DNA of 30,204 nt from a virus. The notes under the pieces were generated by a model. That model ran no database searches. It worked only from the letters and a program-made list of their open reading frames with translations, and was not told the DNA's origin. Position 1 is the first letter of the stretch. Each line of letters begins with the position of its first letter. Made by a program: the position numbers and the translations under genes. The stretch covers positions 1 through 30,204 of the IMG/VR virus record IMGVR_UViG_3300025155_000029. One strand, given 5' to 3'. Of this stretch, positions 14,489 to 22,610 are shown in pieces.

Positions 14489-16002
14489 GAGGACATGAAC
14501 CAGTAGCTATAGAAAAATTTAATGGTTGGTGGGCTAAGGGGAATCCCGAAAAAACTCCTTTAGACCATTTCTCTGACTGTGAAAATATCCGTTACACAGA
14601 AGGTGGATTTGCGACTAGATATGGATTAGATGCGTATGAAGGAACTGTCGTTCCACTAGGTAATGTAGTTCGTATTTATAATTTTATTACCCAAGATAAA
14701 AACACACTTCTTGTTCTAACATATGATGGAACTGATGGTAAAATTTATCATGTAGTAGATAATACAACTGTTTTAGGTCCAATTCTTACTATAGTAGGCA
14801 TGGAAGATTTTGCTATGCTTCCATATGCTGGACGCGCTTACATTACTCCATTCAAATCATTCATTACAGGTGGAATAACAATTGAGAAAGGAATGCAGAA
14901 TCAATTTCTTTATGTATACAAAGGTGATGGAACGGCTGCAAGGAAAGGTGCTGGTAATCCTCCTACTGGGACTATTACTGTTGGCAATGGTGCTGCAGGT
15001 TTCACTGATGCCGGATTTCACTTGTTCGGAGTAGTATTTGAATCTGATACTGGTTGGTTATCTCAACCTGCTGCATTTGCTGGATTTACAACTAGTGCGG
15101 CTTTATCTGTTTCATTTAGTAGTGTTCCAACATCTTTACAATCTCATATAACTAAAAGACATATTGTTGCAACTAAAGTAATTACGAATTATAATGGAAA
15201 TACTACTGGATATGAATATTTCTTTATACCTGGTGCTACTATTAATGATAATATTGCAACTACTCTTCCTAATATTTCATTCTTTGATGCTGATTTACTT
15301 GAATCAGCAGACCATCTTTTAGATAATTTTGCTGAAATACCTGCTGGAGTTGGTCTTAATTTATACCATGATAGATTACTTTTATGGACTACTTTTAATG
15401 ATATTTCATTAGTTTATGCATCAGCTGTTGGAGAACCTGAAGCTATTAGTCAAGTTGATGGTTTTCTGTTAGTTCCTTTAGATGGAAATCCTGTAACTTA
15501 TGCACAGGAACTCCGAGACGTTTTATATATAATGAAGCGAAACAGAACTGTTTCATTTGTTGATAATGATGATGAACCTGCTACATGGGGACCACCGACA
15601 GTAGTAGACCAAGCTATTGGATGTGGTGTTCACGGTGTAGCGACTGTAATTGATTCAGGTGGAACTAATGTTGATTATTTAATAGTCGCGTCCTTTGTAG
15701 GTATTATAATTTTCAATGGTAAATATATACTTCCTGAATTATCATGGAAGATTAGTAATGCTTGGAAACTTCAAAATAAAAATAATTTTAGATATATTCA
15801 AATTCTAAATGACCCTATTAATCAAATAATTTATTGCACATTACCAGACCGTAGACTTTTAATTGGGAATTATGTTTATGGTATGGACCCTCAACATATT
15901 CGATGGGCACCAAATCGTTTTGATGTTAAAGTAAATACAATAGCACTTGTAAATATCAATGATTTAATTATTGGTGCCGAGGGTAGGTTAGTATGGCCTT
16001 AA
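14485..16002 (+). CDS. Tail hub / DNA-stabilisation protein (P22 gp10-like)
   Basis: Encodes 505 residues, predominantly beta. It opens with FNGWWAKGNPEKTPLDHFSDCENIRYTEGGF, the kind of N-terminus seen in phage packaged-DNA stabilisation and tail-hub proteins. Repeated strand blocks with aromatic and Asp/Gly turns then follow (TLLVLTYDGTDGKIYHV, RDVLYIMKRNRTVSFV), suggesting a propeller. P22 gp10 is of comparable size and plugs the connector. The role is inferred from fold pattern and order. The start is in an ATGA overlap; the last 10 bases overlap the next gene. Confidence 0.65.
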   Translation: MRGHEPVAIEKFNGWWAKGNPEKTPLDHFSDCENIRYTEGGFATRYGLDAYEGTVVPLGNVVRIYNFITQDKNTLLVLTYDGTDGKIYHVVDNTTVLGPILTIVGMEDFAMLPYAGRAYITPFKSFITGGITIEKGMQNQFLYVYKGDGTAARKGAGNPPTGTITVGNGAAGFTDAGFHLFGVVFESDTGWLSQPAAFAGFTTSAALSVSFSSVPTSLQSHITKRHIVATKVITNYNGNTTGYEYFFIPGATINDNIATTLPNISFFDADLLESADHLLDNFAEIPAGVGLNLYHDRLLLWTTFNDISLVYASAVGEPEAISQVDGFLLVPLDGNPVTYAQELRDVLYIMKRNRTVSFVDNDDEPATWGPPTVVDQAIGCGVHGVATVIDSGGTNVDYLIVASFVGIIIFNGKYILPELSWKISNAWKLQNKNNFRYIQILNDPINQIIYCTLPDRRLLIGNYVYGMDPQHIRWAPNRFDVKVNTIALVNINDLIIGAEGRLVWP

Positions 16003-16388
16003 TAGTTCCAAACGTTGCTAAGAATGATGACCTTACGGCTATTCTTAATGAAGTTTTGACTTTAAAATTATATAGTAATAATAAAGTTCCGGCAGTAGGT
16101 GACACTGCTGCTAGTTATACTGAAGTTTCAGGTGGTGGTTATGCTGCTAAAACATTACTAGTAGCTAATTGGTCTATAACTGAAGCTAATCCATCCGTTG
16201 CTACACAAGCTGCTCAAGATTTTTCATTCACTGGAGCAACTGGAGCACCCGGAACTATATATGGTTATTTTGTAGTTAATGCATCTAATATAATTCGTTG
16301 GGCTGAAAGATTTGAAGAATCAGTTTTACCCTTCAGTCCTGTTGCTGGTTCATTAATTCGTGTTACTCCTAGGATTAGTTTGGCATGA
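15993..16388 (+). CDS. Small conserved tail/fibre-region protein
   Basis: Encodes 131 residues. The block LKLYSNNKVPAVGDTAASYTEVSGGGYAAKTLLVANWSIT, then FSFTGATG...IYGYFVVNA, then RWAERFEE, is a very common phage structural pattern placed near tail fibres. It is an all-beta protein, probably a virion surface component or fibre adaptor, with no enzyme motif. It overlaps the preceding gene by 10 bases and the next gene by an ATGA. Confidence 0.7.
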   Translation: MALIVPNVAKNDDLTAILNEVLTLKLYSNNKVPAVGDTAASYTEVSGGGYAAKTLLVANWSITEANPSVATQAAQDFSFTGATGAPGTIYGYFVVNASNIIRWAERFEESVLPFSPVAGSLIRVTPRISLA

Positions 16389-17329
16389 TTAATGCTTCTG
16401 GGACGCGCACGGTATCACCTATTGTAGCTAACGATGCTATTGATGTTCTATCATTAGCATGGGATAATAGGGGTCCGGGTCCACAGACTATCGTATTAAT
16501 TTTTACTGCTCAAGGATTACCACCTAGTAATCCAACTATTACTCTACAAATTTTTCCAACTGGTGCCATTGCTGTAGGAACTGATAGTAGCGGAAATATT
16601 TCAGTATTAAAAACATTAACAAATACTGGTGATGATAAAAATTATAGTGTATCAGGTGGAGGAAATGTAAATCTTGCAGATGGTTTTTGGGATTCACAGT
16701 TACGCGCAATTCTAGCATATAATCCATCTGAAGCTCCAAATGCTGCGGTAACTTTTAATGTTCAAATTGGTGCTTTTGACCCTACAGACCCTGCCGAATT
16801 TACTTTGGACGCAACTTTAAATCCTCCAACTAATGTAGCAGCTACTGAACCAGTATATGACCCTGAATCTGGCCAATTTACTTTTACATTATCATGGGAC
16901 AATAATGAATTATTACCTGTAGTTATTATAACCGAACCTTCTCCTAGTGGTTTTCAGTATGTAGAAGGAAGTTCGCAGTCTCCAGCCGCAACATTTCCTG
17001 AAAGATTTACTAATGAAGAACCTCCTGTATCTACATGGATGTATACTTTTTATTATTATAGTTATACTCCAAGTCGTAGAATTTCACCTGCTTCTAGTGT
17101 ATTAATTGTCAATATTCCAGGTGCTCCAACTCCTGATATTACTATTATAGGAAGTGGAGGAGTTACGTTAGGTGGAATTGCAACAGCAGTTTTCATTGGA
17201 GACCCTTCTGGTATTTATACATTGGAAGAAGGAAAACTACATGATACTATTATCAATAGAGTAGGTGCTACAGTTGAAGAATTAAATTTAGCTATTCCTA
17301 GACCATTTGTTAGAACTGGACCATTTTAA
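16385..17329 (+). CDS. Multi-domain beta-rich structural protein
   Basis: Encodes 314 residues. Residues 1-130 form one beta-sandwich-like unit (SPIVANDAIDVLSLAWDNRGPGPQ...). Residues 145-250 look like a fibronectin III-like domain (NPPTNVAATEPVYDPESGQFTFTLSWD ... YTFYYYSYTPSRRISPASSVLIVNIP). A C-terminal domain follows. Such Ig-like modules decorate tail or fibre proteins and give weak carbohydrate binding. There are no cysteines or signal peptide. TAATG overlap with the next gene. Placement suggests a fibre or tail-adhesin component. Confidence 0.65.
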   Translation: MINASGTRTVSPIVANDAIDVLSLAWDNRGPGPQTIVLIFTAQGLPPSNPTITLQIFPTGAIAVGTDSSGNISVLKTLTNTGDDKNYSVSGGGNVNLADGFWDSQLRAILAYNPSEAPNAAVTFNVQIGAFDPTDPAEFTLDATLNPPTNVAATEPVYDPESGQFTFTLSWDNNELLPVVIITEPSPSGFQYVEGSSQSPAATFPERFTNEEPPVSTWMYTFYYYSYTPSRRISPASSVLIVNIPGAPTPDITIIGSGGVTLGGIATAVFIGDPSGIYTLEEGKLHDTIINRVGATVEELNLAIPRPFVRTGPF

Positions 17330-17601
17330 TGCCTATTATTAAACATTGCACGGGTTTGGATATTCGCGTGCGTGGTTCAGGAAATTTATTGACTAAATTA
17401 ATTAGTTTGGATGATTCGCGGAGTGAAGTTTTAGTTCCATTAGTTATGTCGGCTTTACCTGGAAGAACGAATATTATTAAATCTAATTTCACTGAGGAAA
17501 AAATGTATTTTGAGATTTGGACTGAAGAAATTGATGAAAAATTTGAAATAACTGACATCGTTCCTTTCGTTAAAGCGCGTGCAACTATGTATCCAAGCTA
17601 A
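17329..17601 (+). CDS. Hypothetical 90-residue protein in fibre region
   Basis: Encodes 90 residues (MPIIKHCTGLDIRVRGSGNL at the start). It is a mixed alpha/beta sequence with acidic C-terminal half (EEKMYFEIWTEEIDEKFEITDI). There is no recognised family or motif. It is locked into the operon by TAATG overlaps on both sides and so is almost certainly expressed. It is probably a small virion or fibre-assembly factor by position only. Confidence 0.65.
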   Translation: MPIIKHCTGLDIRVRGSGNLLTKLISLDDSRSEVLVPLVMSALPGRTNIIKSNFTEEKMYFEIWTEEIDEKFEITDIVPFVKARATMYPS

Positions 17602-18002
17602 TGGCTACTCAACCTAGACTAGATAGACTAAAAGCTCAATTAGCTACATCGAGAGTAAAGGAAGCTGATTTTCCTTTATTTCAAGTTGTTACTCAATTGA
17701 TTGATGCTATTCGTCAATTACAGTCTGCTACTGGAGAAGAAATAAGTGGGGTATCAGGTGGAGTAGTTACTTTATCAACTTTAAAATTTTTAACTCATGA
17801 TAATGAATCTATTGCATTACCTAATAGTCGCCAGTTAATAGCAGGAGTTAATGTAATTTTTGATGATACTGTAGTAAATCAAAGAACTATAAATGTTCCA
17901 GATGCAATTGATAGAGAATGGTCAGTATTAACTGATGGTGATTTGGCTCAACCAGAATTAATTTTTGCTAATGGTGATGTTATTATGACTCATGTTCCTT
18001 AG
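17601..18002 (+). CDS. Small fibre-region protein
   Basis: Encodes 133 residues. The N-terminal 45 residues are helical (RLDRLKAQLATSR ... VVTQLIDAIRQLQS), probably a trimeric coiled coil. The rest is beta, ending EWSVLTDGDLAQPELIFANGDVIMTHVP, a terminal motif I recognise from many phage fibre-adjacent proteins (LTDG....PELIF..GDVIM). Likely a short fibre or fibre adaptor. It begins in a TAATG overlap and ends two bases before the next gene. Confidence 0.68.
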   Translation: MATQPRLDRLKAQLATSRVKEADFPLFQVVTQLIDAIRQLQSATGEEISGVSGGVVTLSTLKFLTHDNESIALPNSRQLIAGVNVIFDDTVVNQRTINVPDAIDREWSVLTDGDLAQPELIFANGDVIMTHVP

Positions 18003-18004
18003 CC

Positions 18005-18688
18005 ATGCCATTCTCAAAAACTCGGAAAATAATTCAACGAGGAACTAGAGTTAATCAACCTTTAGCTAGTTCAGTCCAAGAGGGAACTCTTTATTATGTT
18101 ACTGATGAAGATAAAGTTGAACGTTCAAATGGTTCTACTTGGGATGGTTATGGTAATGCATTTATAATAGGTGGTTCTAATACCCAAGTTCAATTTAATG
18201 ATAATGGAGTATTAGGGGGTGATGCTGGATTAGTCTATGACAAAACTACTGACATTTTAAGTGCTACTGGAGGATATAAAGAACGAGGTAGAACGACTCC
18301 ATTAGGGGAGTGGATTAGTGTTACTTATAGTGCAGGAAATTTTACCGCTAATGGTTCAATGACATGGACTGTTGACAGTGGAGACCAACAAACATATGCC
18401 TATATGCTTGTAGGAAAAACAATGATATTGGCTTTCTCTATCGTTACTACTACGGTAGGAGGAGTAGCGAATAATAGATTGCAACTAGCTATTCCAGGAG
18501 GATTTTCTGCTAAAAATGAGGCTTGGGTTCCTTATCGTTTGACAAATCCTGCAGCAGCTTCTAGTTTTTGTCGTGTTAGTGCTAGTGCAACTATAGTTGA
18601 GTTATTCAGAGATGCTTCCGCTGGTAACTGGACTCTTGGGACAGACGATACAAACGTAATGGGAACCATAACCTTTGAGGTGCTGTGA
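18005..18688 (+). CDS. Tail fibre protein with N-terminal anchor module
   Basis: Encodes 227 residues. Residues 1-50 carry RGTR..QPLASSVQEGTLYYVT and SNGSTWDGY, shared with the gene at 19394 and probably the virion anchor. A spacer of the type NTQVQFNDNGVLGGDAGLVYD follows, common in phage fibres, then a beta-rich C-terminal tip domain of about 120 residues. Its TGA stop at 18686-18688 is followed in the same frame by the next gene's GTG, so the two are separated only by one stop codon. The gene lacks the CGCG words common elsewhere in the window. Confidence 0.75.
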   Translation: MPFSKTRKIIQRGTRVNQPLASSVQEGTLYYVTDEDKVERSNGSTWDGYGNAFIIGGSNTQVQFNDNGVLGGDAGLVYDKTTDILSATGGYKERGRTTPLGEWISVTYSAGNFTANGSMTWTVDSGDQQTYAYMLVGKTMILAFSIVTTTVGGVANNRLQLAIPGGFSAKNEAWVPYRLTNPAAASSFCRVSASATIVELFRDASAGNWTLGTDDTNVMGTITFEVL

Positions 18689-19390
18689 GTGAAAATTTTA
18701 TCGTTAGTCACCATAACTTGTTTTATCGCTTTTCAGGGTTCAGACCCTAGTAATACTATTTTAGGTTCGAATGCACTTACTAATATTACTGCTGGATACG
18801 CTAATACTGCGGTAGGATTTAATTCTCTATATAACACCACTACTGGGAAATCTAATACCGCTGTGGGATATAAGAGTCTAGAATCAAATATTGATGGTGT
18901 TAATAATGTTGCTATAGGAGTAGCAGCATTGTCATTTGCCCAAAGTTCGGCAGGGAATACTGCATTAGGGTATCATACCTTACTTTTGACACAAGGTGAA
19001 CATAATACAGCCGTTGGTTCACATTCAATAACATCTCTTGAAATGGGCTCATATAATGTTGCTGTAGGAAGCCAATCAATGAGACTTTTGAAAAATGCTA
19101 ATCGGAATGTCGCAATAGGAGAACAGTCATTAGGTCAGAATGTTTATGGGTCTAATAATACAGCAGTAGGCTCTACTGCTTTATGGGCAATTCAAGGTGA
19201 TAAAAATATTGGAATTGGCTGGAATGCAGGCACATCATTAATCAATGGTAATGGAAACGTTATTATTGGTGGATGTGATGGTTCTGTAATTGAAGGAAGG
19301 TCAAATCAAGTCTTAATTTGTGATGGATTTGGAAATATAAAATTGCATATTGATGAATTTAATAACCTCACAGTAGGTAGTGTTAGGTAA
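18689..19390 (+). CDS. YadA-head-like repeat fibre/adhesin
   Basis: Encodes 233 residues. From residue 22 onward there are about ten repeats of roughly 17 residues with the signature N-(T/V)-A-(V/I)-G-x-x-(S/A)-L, the left-handed beta-roll repeat of YadA-type trimeric adhesin heads. The end, NQVLICDGFGNIKLHIDEFNNLTVGS, is a fibre-tip style strand pair. The first 17 residues are hydrophobic (KILSLVTITCFIAF), resembling a signal peptide. The start is GTG directly after the previous TGA, in the same frame, with GAGG eight bases before. It may be translated separately or as a read-through extension of the anchored fibre upstream. Lacks the anchor module itself. Confidence 0.72.
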   Translation: MKILSLVTITCFIAFQGSDPSNTILGSNALTNITAGYANTAVGFNSLYNTTTGKSNTAVGYKSLESNIDGVNNVAIGVAALSFAQSSAGNTALGYHTLLLTQGEHNTAVGSHSITSLEMGSYNVAVGSQSMRLLKNANRNVAIGEQSLGQNVYGSNNTAVGSTALWAIQGDKNIGIGWNAGTSLINGNGNVIIGGCDGSVIEGRSNQVLICDGFGNIKLHIDEFNNLTVGSVR

Positions 19391-19393
19391 TAT

Positions 19394-20353
19394 ATGCCAA
19401 ATCTTGAAGACGTTTTATTAAGAGGGACGCGTGCAGCACAGCCACTAGCTACTGCTGTTCCTAGTGGAACTTTATATTTCGTTACAAATGAAAATGTAAC
19501 AGAACAATCTAATGGAAGCGCGTGGGTATCATATTCAGGAGCAGGATTAGGTTCTGCTACTTTTACTGGATTAACTGACACTCCTAGTTCATATACTGGT
19601 CAAGCATCTAAAGCAGTTTCTGTTAAAGCTACTGAAGATGGACTAGAATTTACTACACCCGTCACCGGAGGAATAACCCAATTGACTGGTGATGTAACTG
19701 CTGGACCTGGTTCTGGTAGTCAAATTGCTACTATTCCAAATGCTACTATTACATATGCAAAAATACAAGATATATCAGCAGTATCTAGGTTATTAGGTAG
19801 GGGTAGTGCTGGTGGTGCAGGTGATACTGAAGAAATAACACTAGGTTCTGGTCTAGCTATGACTGGAACTGTATTGTCGTCATCAGGTGGTTCAGGTGAT
19901 TGGACTACAATAAAAACTCAAGTTCTTGACCAAGATGTAGTTAATAGCAGTGTTCTTGTTCCATCAACAGACCTTATATTGCCTGTATTAGCAGGTGAAG
20001 CTTGGTTAGTTGAATTATTAATTTTATATTCTGCAACTGATGTTACCCGTGATTTTTTATGGGATGTTGATGTAACTGCTGGAACAATGCAAATTATTGG
20101 TTTTTATAATGCATTTGGAACTGCTGATGGTGCTAGTCTTTCTGGATTTGTTGGTGCTGCTGTTACTAGTATTACAGATATAGGAATAGGGGTAGCAGTT
20201 TCTCATGGTATAAGAGTATTCAGAGCTGTAATGACAGTAGTATTTTCAGCAAATGCTGATTTTCGTTTTCGTTTTGCAGAATTTAGTCCATCGGCTTCTA
20301 CAGAAGCTCGTTTAAGAGCTGGTTCTATTTTACGTGGTAAAAAGATTGTATGA
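19394..20353 (+). CDS. Tail fibre protein, second anchored copy
   Basis: Encodes 319 residues. The N-terminal 48 residues repeat the anchor of the 18005 gene (RGTRAAQPLATAVPSGTLYF, SNGSAWVSYSG). The middle has typical fibre segments: FTGLTDTPSSYTGQASKAVSV and ITQLTGDVTAGPGSGSQIATI followed by ISAVSRLLGRGSAGGAGDTEEI, widespread in phage fibres. The C-terminal 140 residues form a beta-rich tip. It probably provides an alternative receptor-binding specificity on the same attachment point. The stop overlaps the endolysin start (ATGA). Confidence 0.78.
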   Translation: MPNLEDVLLRGTRAAQPLATAVPSGTLYFVTNENVTEQSNGSAWVSYSGAGLGSATFTGLTDTPSSYTGQASKAVSVKATEDGLEFTTPVTGGITQLTGDVTAGPGSGSQIATIPNATITYAKIQDISAVSRLLGRGSAGGAGDTEEITLGSGLAMTGTVLSSSGGSGDWTTIKTQVLDQDVVNSSVLVPSTDLILPVLAGEAWLVELLILYSATDVTRDFLWDVDVTAGTMQIIGFYNAFGTADGASLSGFVGAAVTSITDIGIGVAVSHGIRVFRAVMTVVFSANADFRFRFAEFSPSASTEARLRAGSILRGKKIV

Positions 20354-20697
20354 CATTAAGAGAAAAACAATCTATATTCGTTCGATTAGTAGCCAAGTTA
20401 ATTAATTTTGCTTATATGCAAGATTATGAATTAACTTTTGGTGAAACATATCGTAGTCCTGAAGAATCATTAAGACTATATAATTTAGGTAAGGGTATTA
20501 AAAATTCTTTACATACACAACGATTAGCAATTGATTTGAATTTGTTTAAAAGTGGAAAATATTTAGTATCTACTGAAGACCATAGACTACTGGGTGAATA
20601 TTGGGAATCATTATCTACTAATGAATATGAATGTGTTTGGGGTGGTAGATTTAGTGATGGAAATCACTATAGTATTAAGCATGGCAATAGGAGATAA
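20350..20697 (+). CDS. Endolysin, M15-type L-Ala-D-Glu peptidase
   Basis: Encodes 115 residues. The zinc site of the M15 family (VanY / Ply500-like) is visible: SLHTQRLAIDLNLF with H55 and D62 spaced by six residues, and SDGNHYS with D103 and H106. The usual closing tripeptide HFE/HFQ is HYS here. FGETYRSPEE resembles the family's substrate strand (G.tyRs.eeq). It cleaves peptidoglycan stem peptides at lysis and has no signal peptide, so it depends on a holin; candidates are at 1764 and 2064. It overlaps the fibre stop by ATGA, so it is a late gene. Confidence 0.85.
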   Translation: MTLREKQSIFVRLVAKLINFAYMQDYELTFGETYRSPEESLRLYNLGKGIKNSLHTQRLAIDLNLFKSGKYLVSTEDHRLLGEYWESLSTNEYECVWGGRFSDGNHYSIKHGNRR

Positions 20698-20702
20698 CGA
20701 CA

Positions 20703-21623
20703 ATGCCTATATATTCTTCACCTCCTACACGTAATCCATTATGGGATAGAGAACAGTCAAGAACTACCTCACGACCTCAGATTAGACCTACTAGTTATGA
20801 TGTAAGAGCTGGTGGCAGAGGCGGTGGTATGTCTGTGCCAAATTGGTTGCCACCTACACCATCACCTACATCAAATCAGGGTGTAGTTCCATCTCAATCT
20901 AGTAATTTATATAGTCAGGCTGCCGGTCAACAAGCAGGTGACTATCGTAATTTATTTTCTAGATATGAAAATCTTTTAAATCAACCTGGTTCAACTTATA
21001 CTGATTATTCTCCAGAAAGATTAACATATACAGAATCACCTGAAGCACAAACCTCTCTCAATCAATTATCAGAATTAGCTAGAACTGGAGGATTAGGTGA
21101 AGAAGAACAGGCTAATTTAAGAGCACGCGGTATTTCACCTATTCGTTCTGTATATGCTAATGCATTACGTAATTTAAATAGGAGACGAAATATTGCTGGT
21201 GGATACGCGCCCGGATTAGCTGCTTCTACTGCTAGAATGGCACGCGAACAAGGAGAATTAGCTGCTGGAGCTACAACTAATGTTAATGCTGAAATTGCTG
21301 AACAAATTAGACAAGGTAGATTAGCTGCTGCGCCTACATATGAACGAGCTACTGCTGATAGAACTGCTGCAATAAATAGGATTGCAGAACAAAATGCTGC
21401 TGCACGACAACAAGCTGAGGAATTCAATAGAACTCAATCATTGGCTACTGAAGAATCTAATAGAAATAGATTTTTAGAAGGAATGCGCGGTATGACTTCA
21501 CTATATGGGACTACACCTGGATTAACTGAAACATTTGGACGACAAGTATTAGGAGAACAAGGTCAGGAACAACAGCAAGGTGAAACATTAATTAATGCTT
21601 ATCTTAGGTCAATAGGGAGATAG
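20703..21623 (+). CDS. Internal virion/ejection-type protein
   Basis: Encodes 306 residues. The first 75 residues are Pro/Ser/Arg-rich and disordered. The rest is Ala/Gln/Glu/Arg-rich helix (RNLNRRRNIAGGYAPGLAASTARMAREQGELAAG, then ERATADRTAAINRIAEQNAAARQQAEEFN). There are no cysteines and no membrane segment. Such soluble, helix-rich proteins after the fibre genes of podoviruses are typically ejected with DNA. AGGAG precedes the ATG. It is followed by two further genes of the same general type. Assignment is by composition and order. Confidence 0.6.
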   Translation: MPIYSSPPTRNPLWDREQSRTTSRPQIRPTSYDVRAGGRGGGMSVPNWLPPTPSPTSNQGVVPSQSSNLYSQAAGQQAGDYRNLFSRYENLLNQPGSTYTDYSPERLTYTESPEAQTSLNQLSELARTGGLGEEEQANLRARGISPIRSVYANALRNLNRRRNIAGGYAPGLAASTARMAREQGELAAGATTNVNAEIAEQIRQGRLAAAPTYERATADRTAAINRIAEQNAAARQQAEEFNRTQSLATEESNRNRFLEGMRGMTSLYGTTPGLTETFGRQVLGEQGQEQQQGETLINAYLRSIGR

Positions 21624-21625
21624 TT

Positions 21626-22609
21626 ATGTTTCCTGTTACTAGAACAAGAATGCAAAATATTTACGGTGGTAATAGGCCATCACGAAATTCATCGTTTGAT
21701 GAATTCTTGTCTACTATTGCCCCACTTATTTCTGCACAAGATGCTACTACTCGTAGAACTGCGCGCGAACAACGCGGTTTTGCAGCAGGTGAAAAAGAAA
21801 AAGAAAGAGAATATGCTTCCAATGAGGCATTTAGGAATCGTGAGTTTCAAGAACGTAATAGAGTAGCTGATATTGCCGCCCGGCAAGCAGAACAACCTCC
21901 AATGAATACAAGGTTCCAACCATTCATTGACCCATTTAAGGAACGACAATTAGATATTCAGGAACAGCGAAATCTAATTAATCAAAATTTAGGATTAGAG
22001 CGAATCGCGTCCCAACGTGAATTAGGTGGTGAAAGGATTAATTTAGGTAGGGAACAAATTACATCTAAAGAAAAACTTGCTGATTTAAAGAATGCATCTA
22101 CTGAACAAATTGCTGCTGCTAAAGCTGATTTAGAACGTGAATTATTAACTACTCGTGGAGTTCAATCAGCTAGTGCTATTGAACGAAGGGGAGAAATTCA
22201 GAAAGAATTAGCTAATATTAATAATGAAGCTAGGTTACGTCAAATTGAAGCTACGGGTGAACAACAAAGAACTACAGAAGCAGGTAGACCAGTTAAACCT
22301 GAATCAGCTACTCAAGAAAAAACTCGTCAACAATTAAAAATGAATCAAGTATTAACTCAACATCCTGAATGGAGAGATTATGTATCAATTAATCCAGATA
22401 CAGGATTAGTTGAAGTTGCTGATGCTCAGAAAGGTGGATTTTTCAGTAAAGAATTCACTGATGAAACTAGGAAGGAAATTCTTAAAGCACTAGGATTTAC
22501 TGATGAAGAAAAGAAAACTGATGAAACTACTGAAGAAAGACCAGAAGGTGTGCCTGCGAATTTCAAGCCAAGAAAATTAAAATCTGGCAGAATAATTTGG
22601 GAGCCCTAG
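21626..22609 (+). CDS. Coiled-coil internal virion-type protein
   Basis: Encodes 327 residues, preceded by AGGGAG. A long charged coiled coil runs from about residue 40 to 235 (RTAREQRGFAAGEKEKEREYA, DIQEQRNLINQNLGLERIASQRELGGERI). A more compact C-terminal region contains HPEWRDYVSINPDTGLVEV and a lysine-rich end. It is extremely rich in Gln, Arg and Glu with no cysteine. The position between two other internal-virion candidates supports an ejection-protein role. No domain family recognised. Confidence 0.58.
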   Translation: MFPVTRTRMQNIYGGNRPSRNSSFDEFLSTIAPLISAQDATTRRTAREQRGFAAGEKEKEREYASNEAFRNREFQERNRVADIAARQAEQPPMNTRFQPFIDPFKERQLDIQEQRNLINQNLGLERIASQRELGGERINLGREQITSKEKLADLKNASTEQIAAAKADLERELLTTRGVQSASAIERRGEIQKELANINNEARLRQIEATGEQQRTTEAGRPVKPESATQEKTRQQLKMNQVLTQHPEWRDYVSINPDTGLVEVADAQKGGFFSKEFTDETRKEILKALGFTDEEKKTDETTEERPEGVPANFKPRKLKSGRIIWEP

Positions 22610-22610
22610 T

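Noticed and set aside
16539-16739. Minus-strand frame in the beta-rich structural gene
   Set aside because: No ribosome site and unlikely composition.
21062-21427. Hydrophobic minus-strand frame opposite the ejection-type gene
   Set aside because: Mirror of an Ala-rich helix; no start signals.
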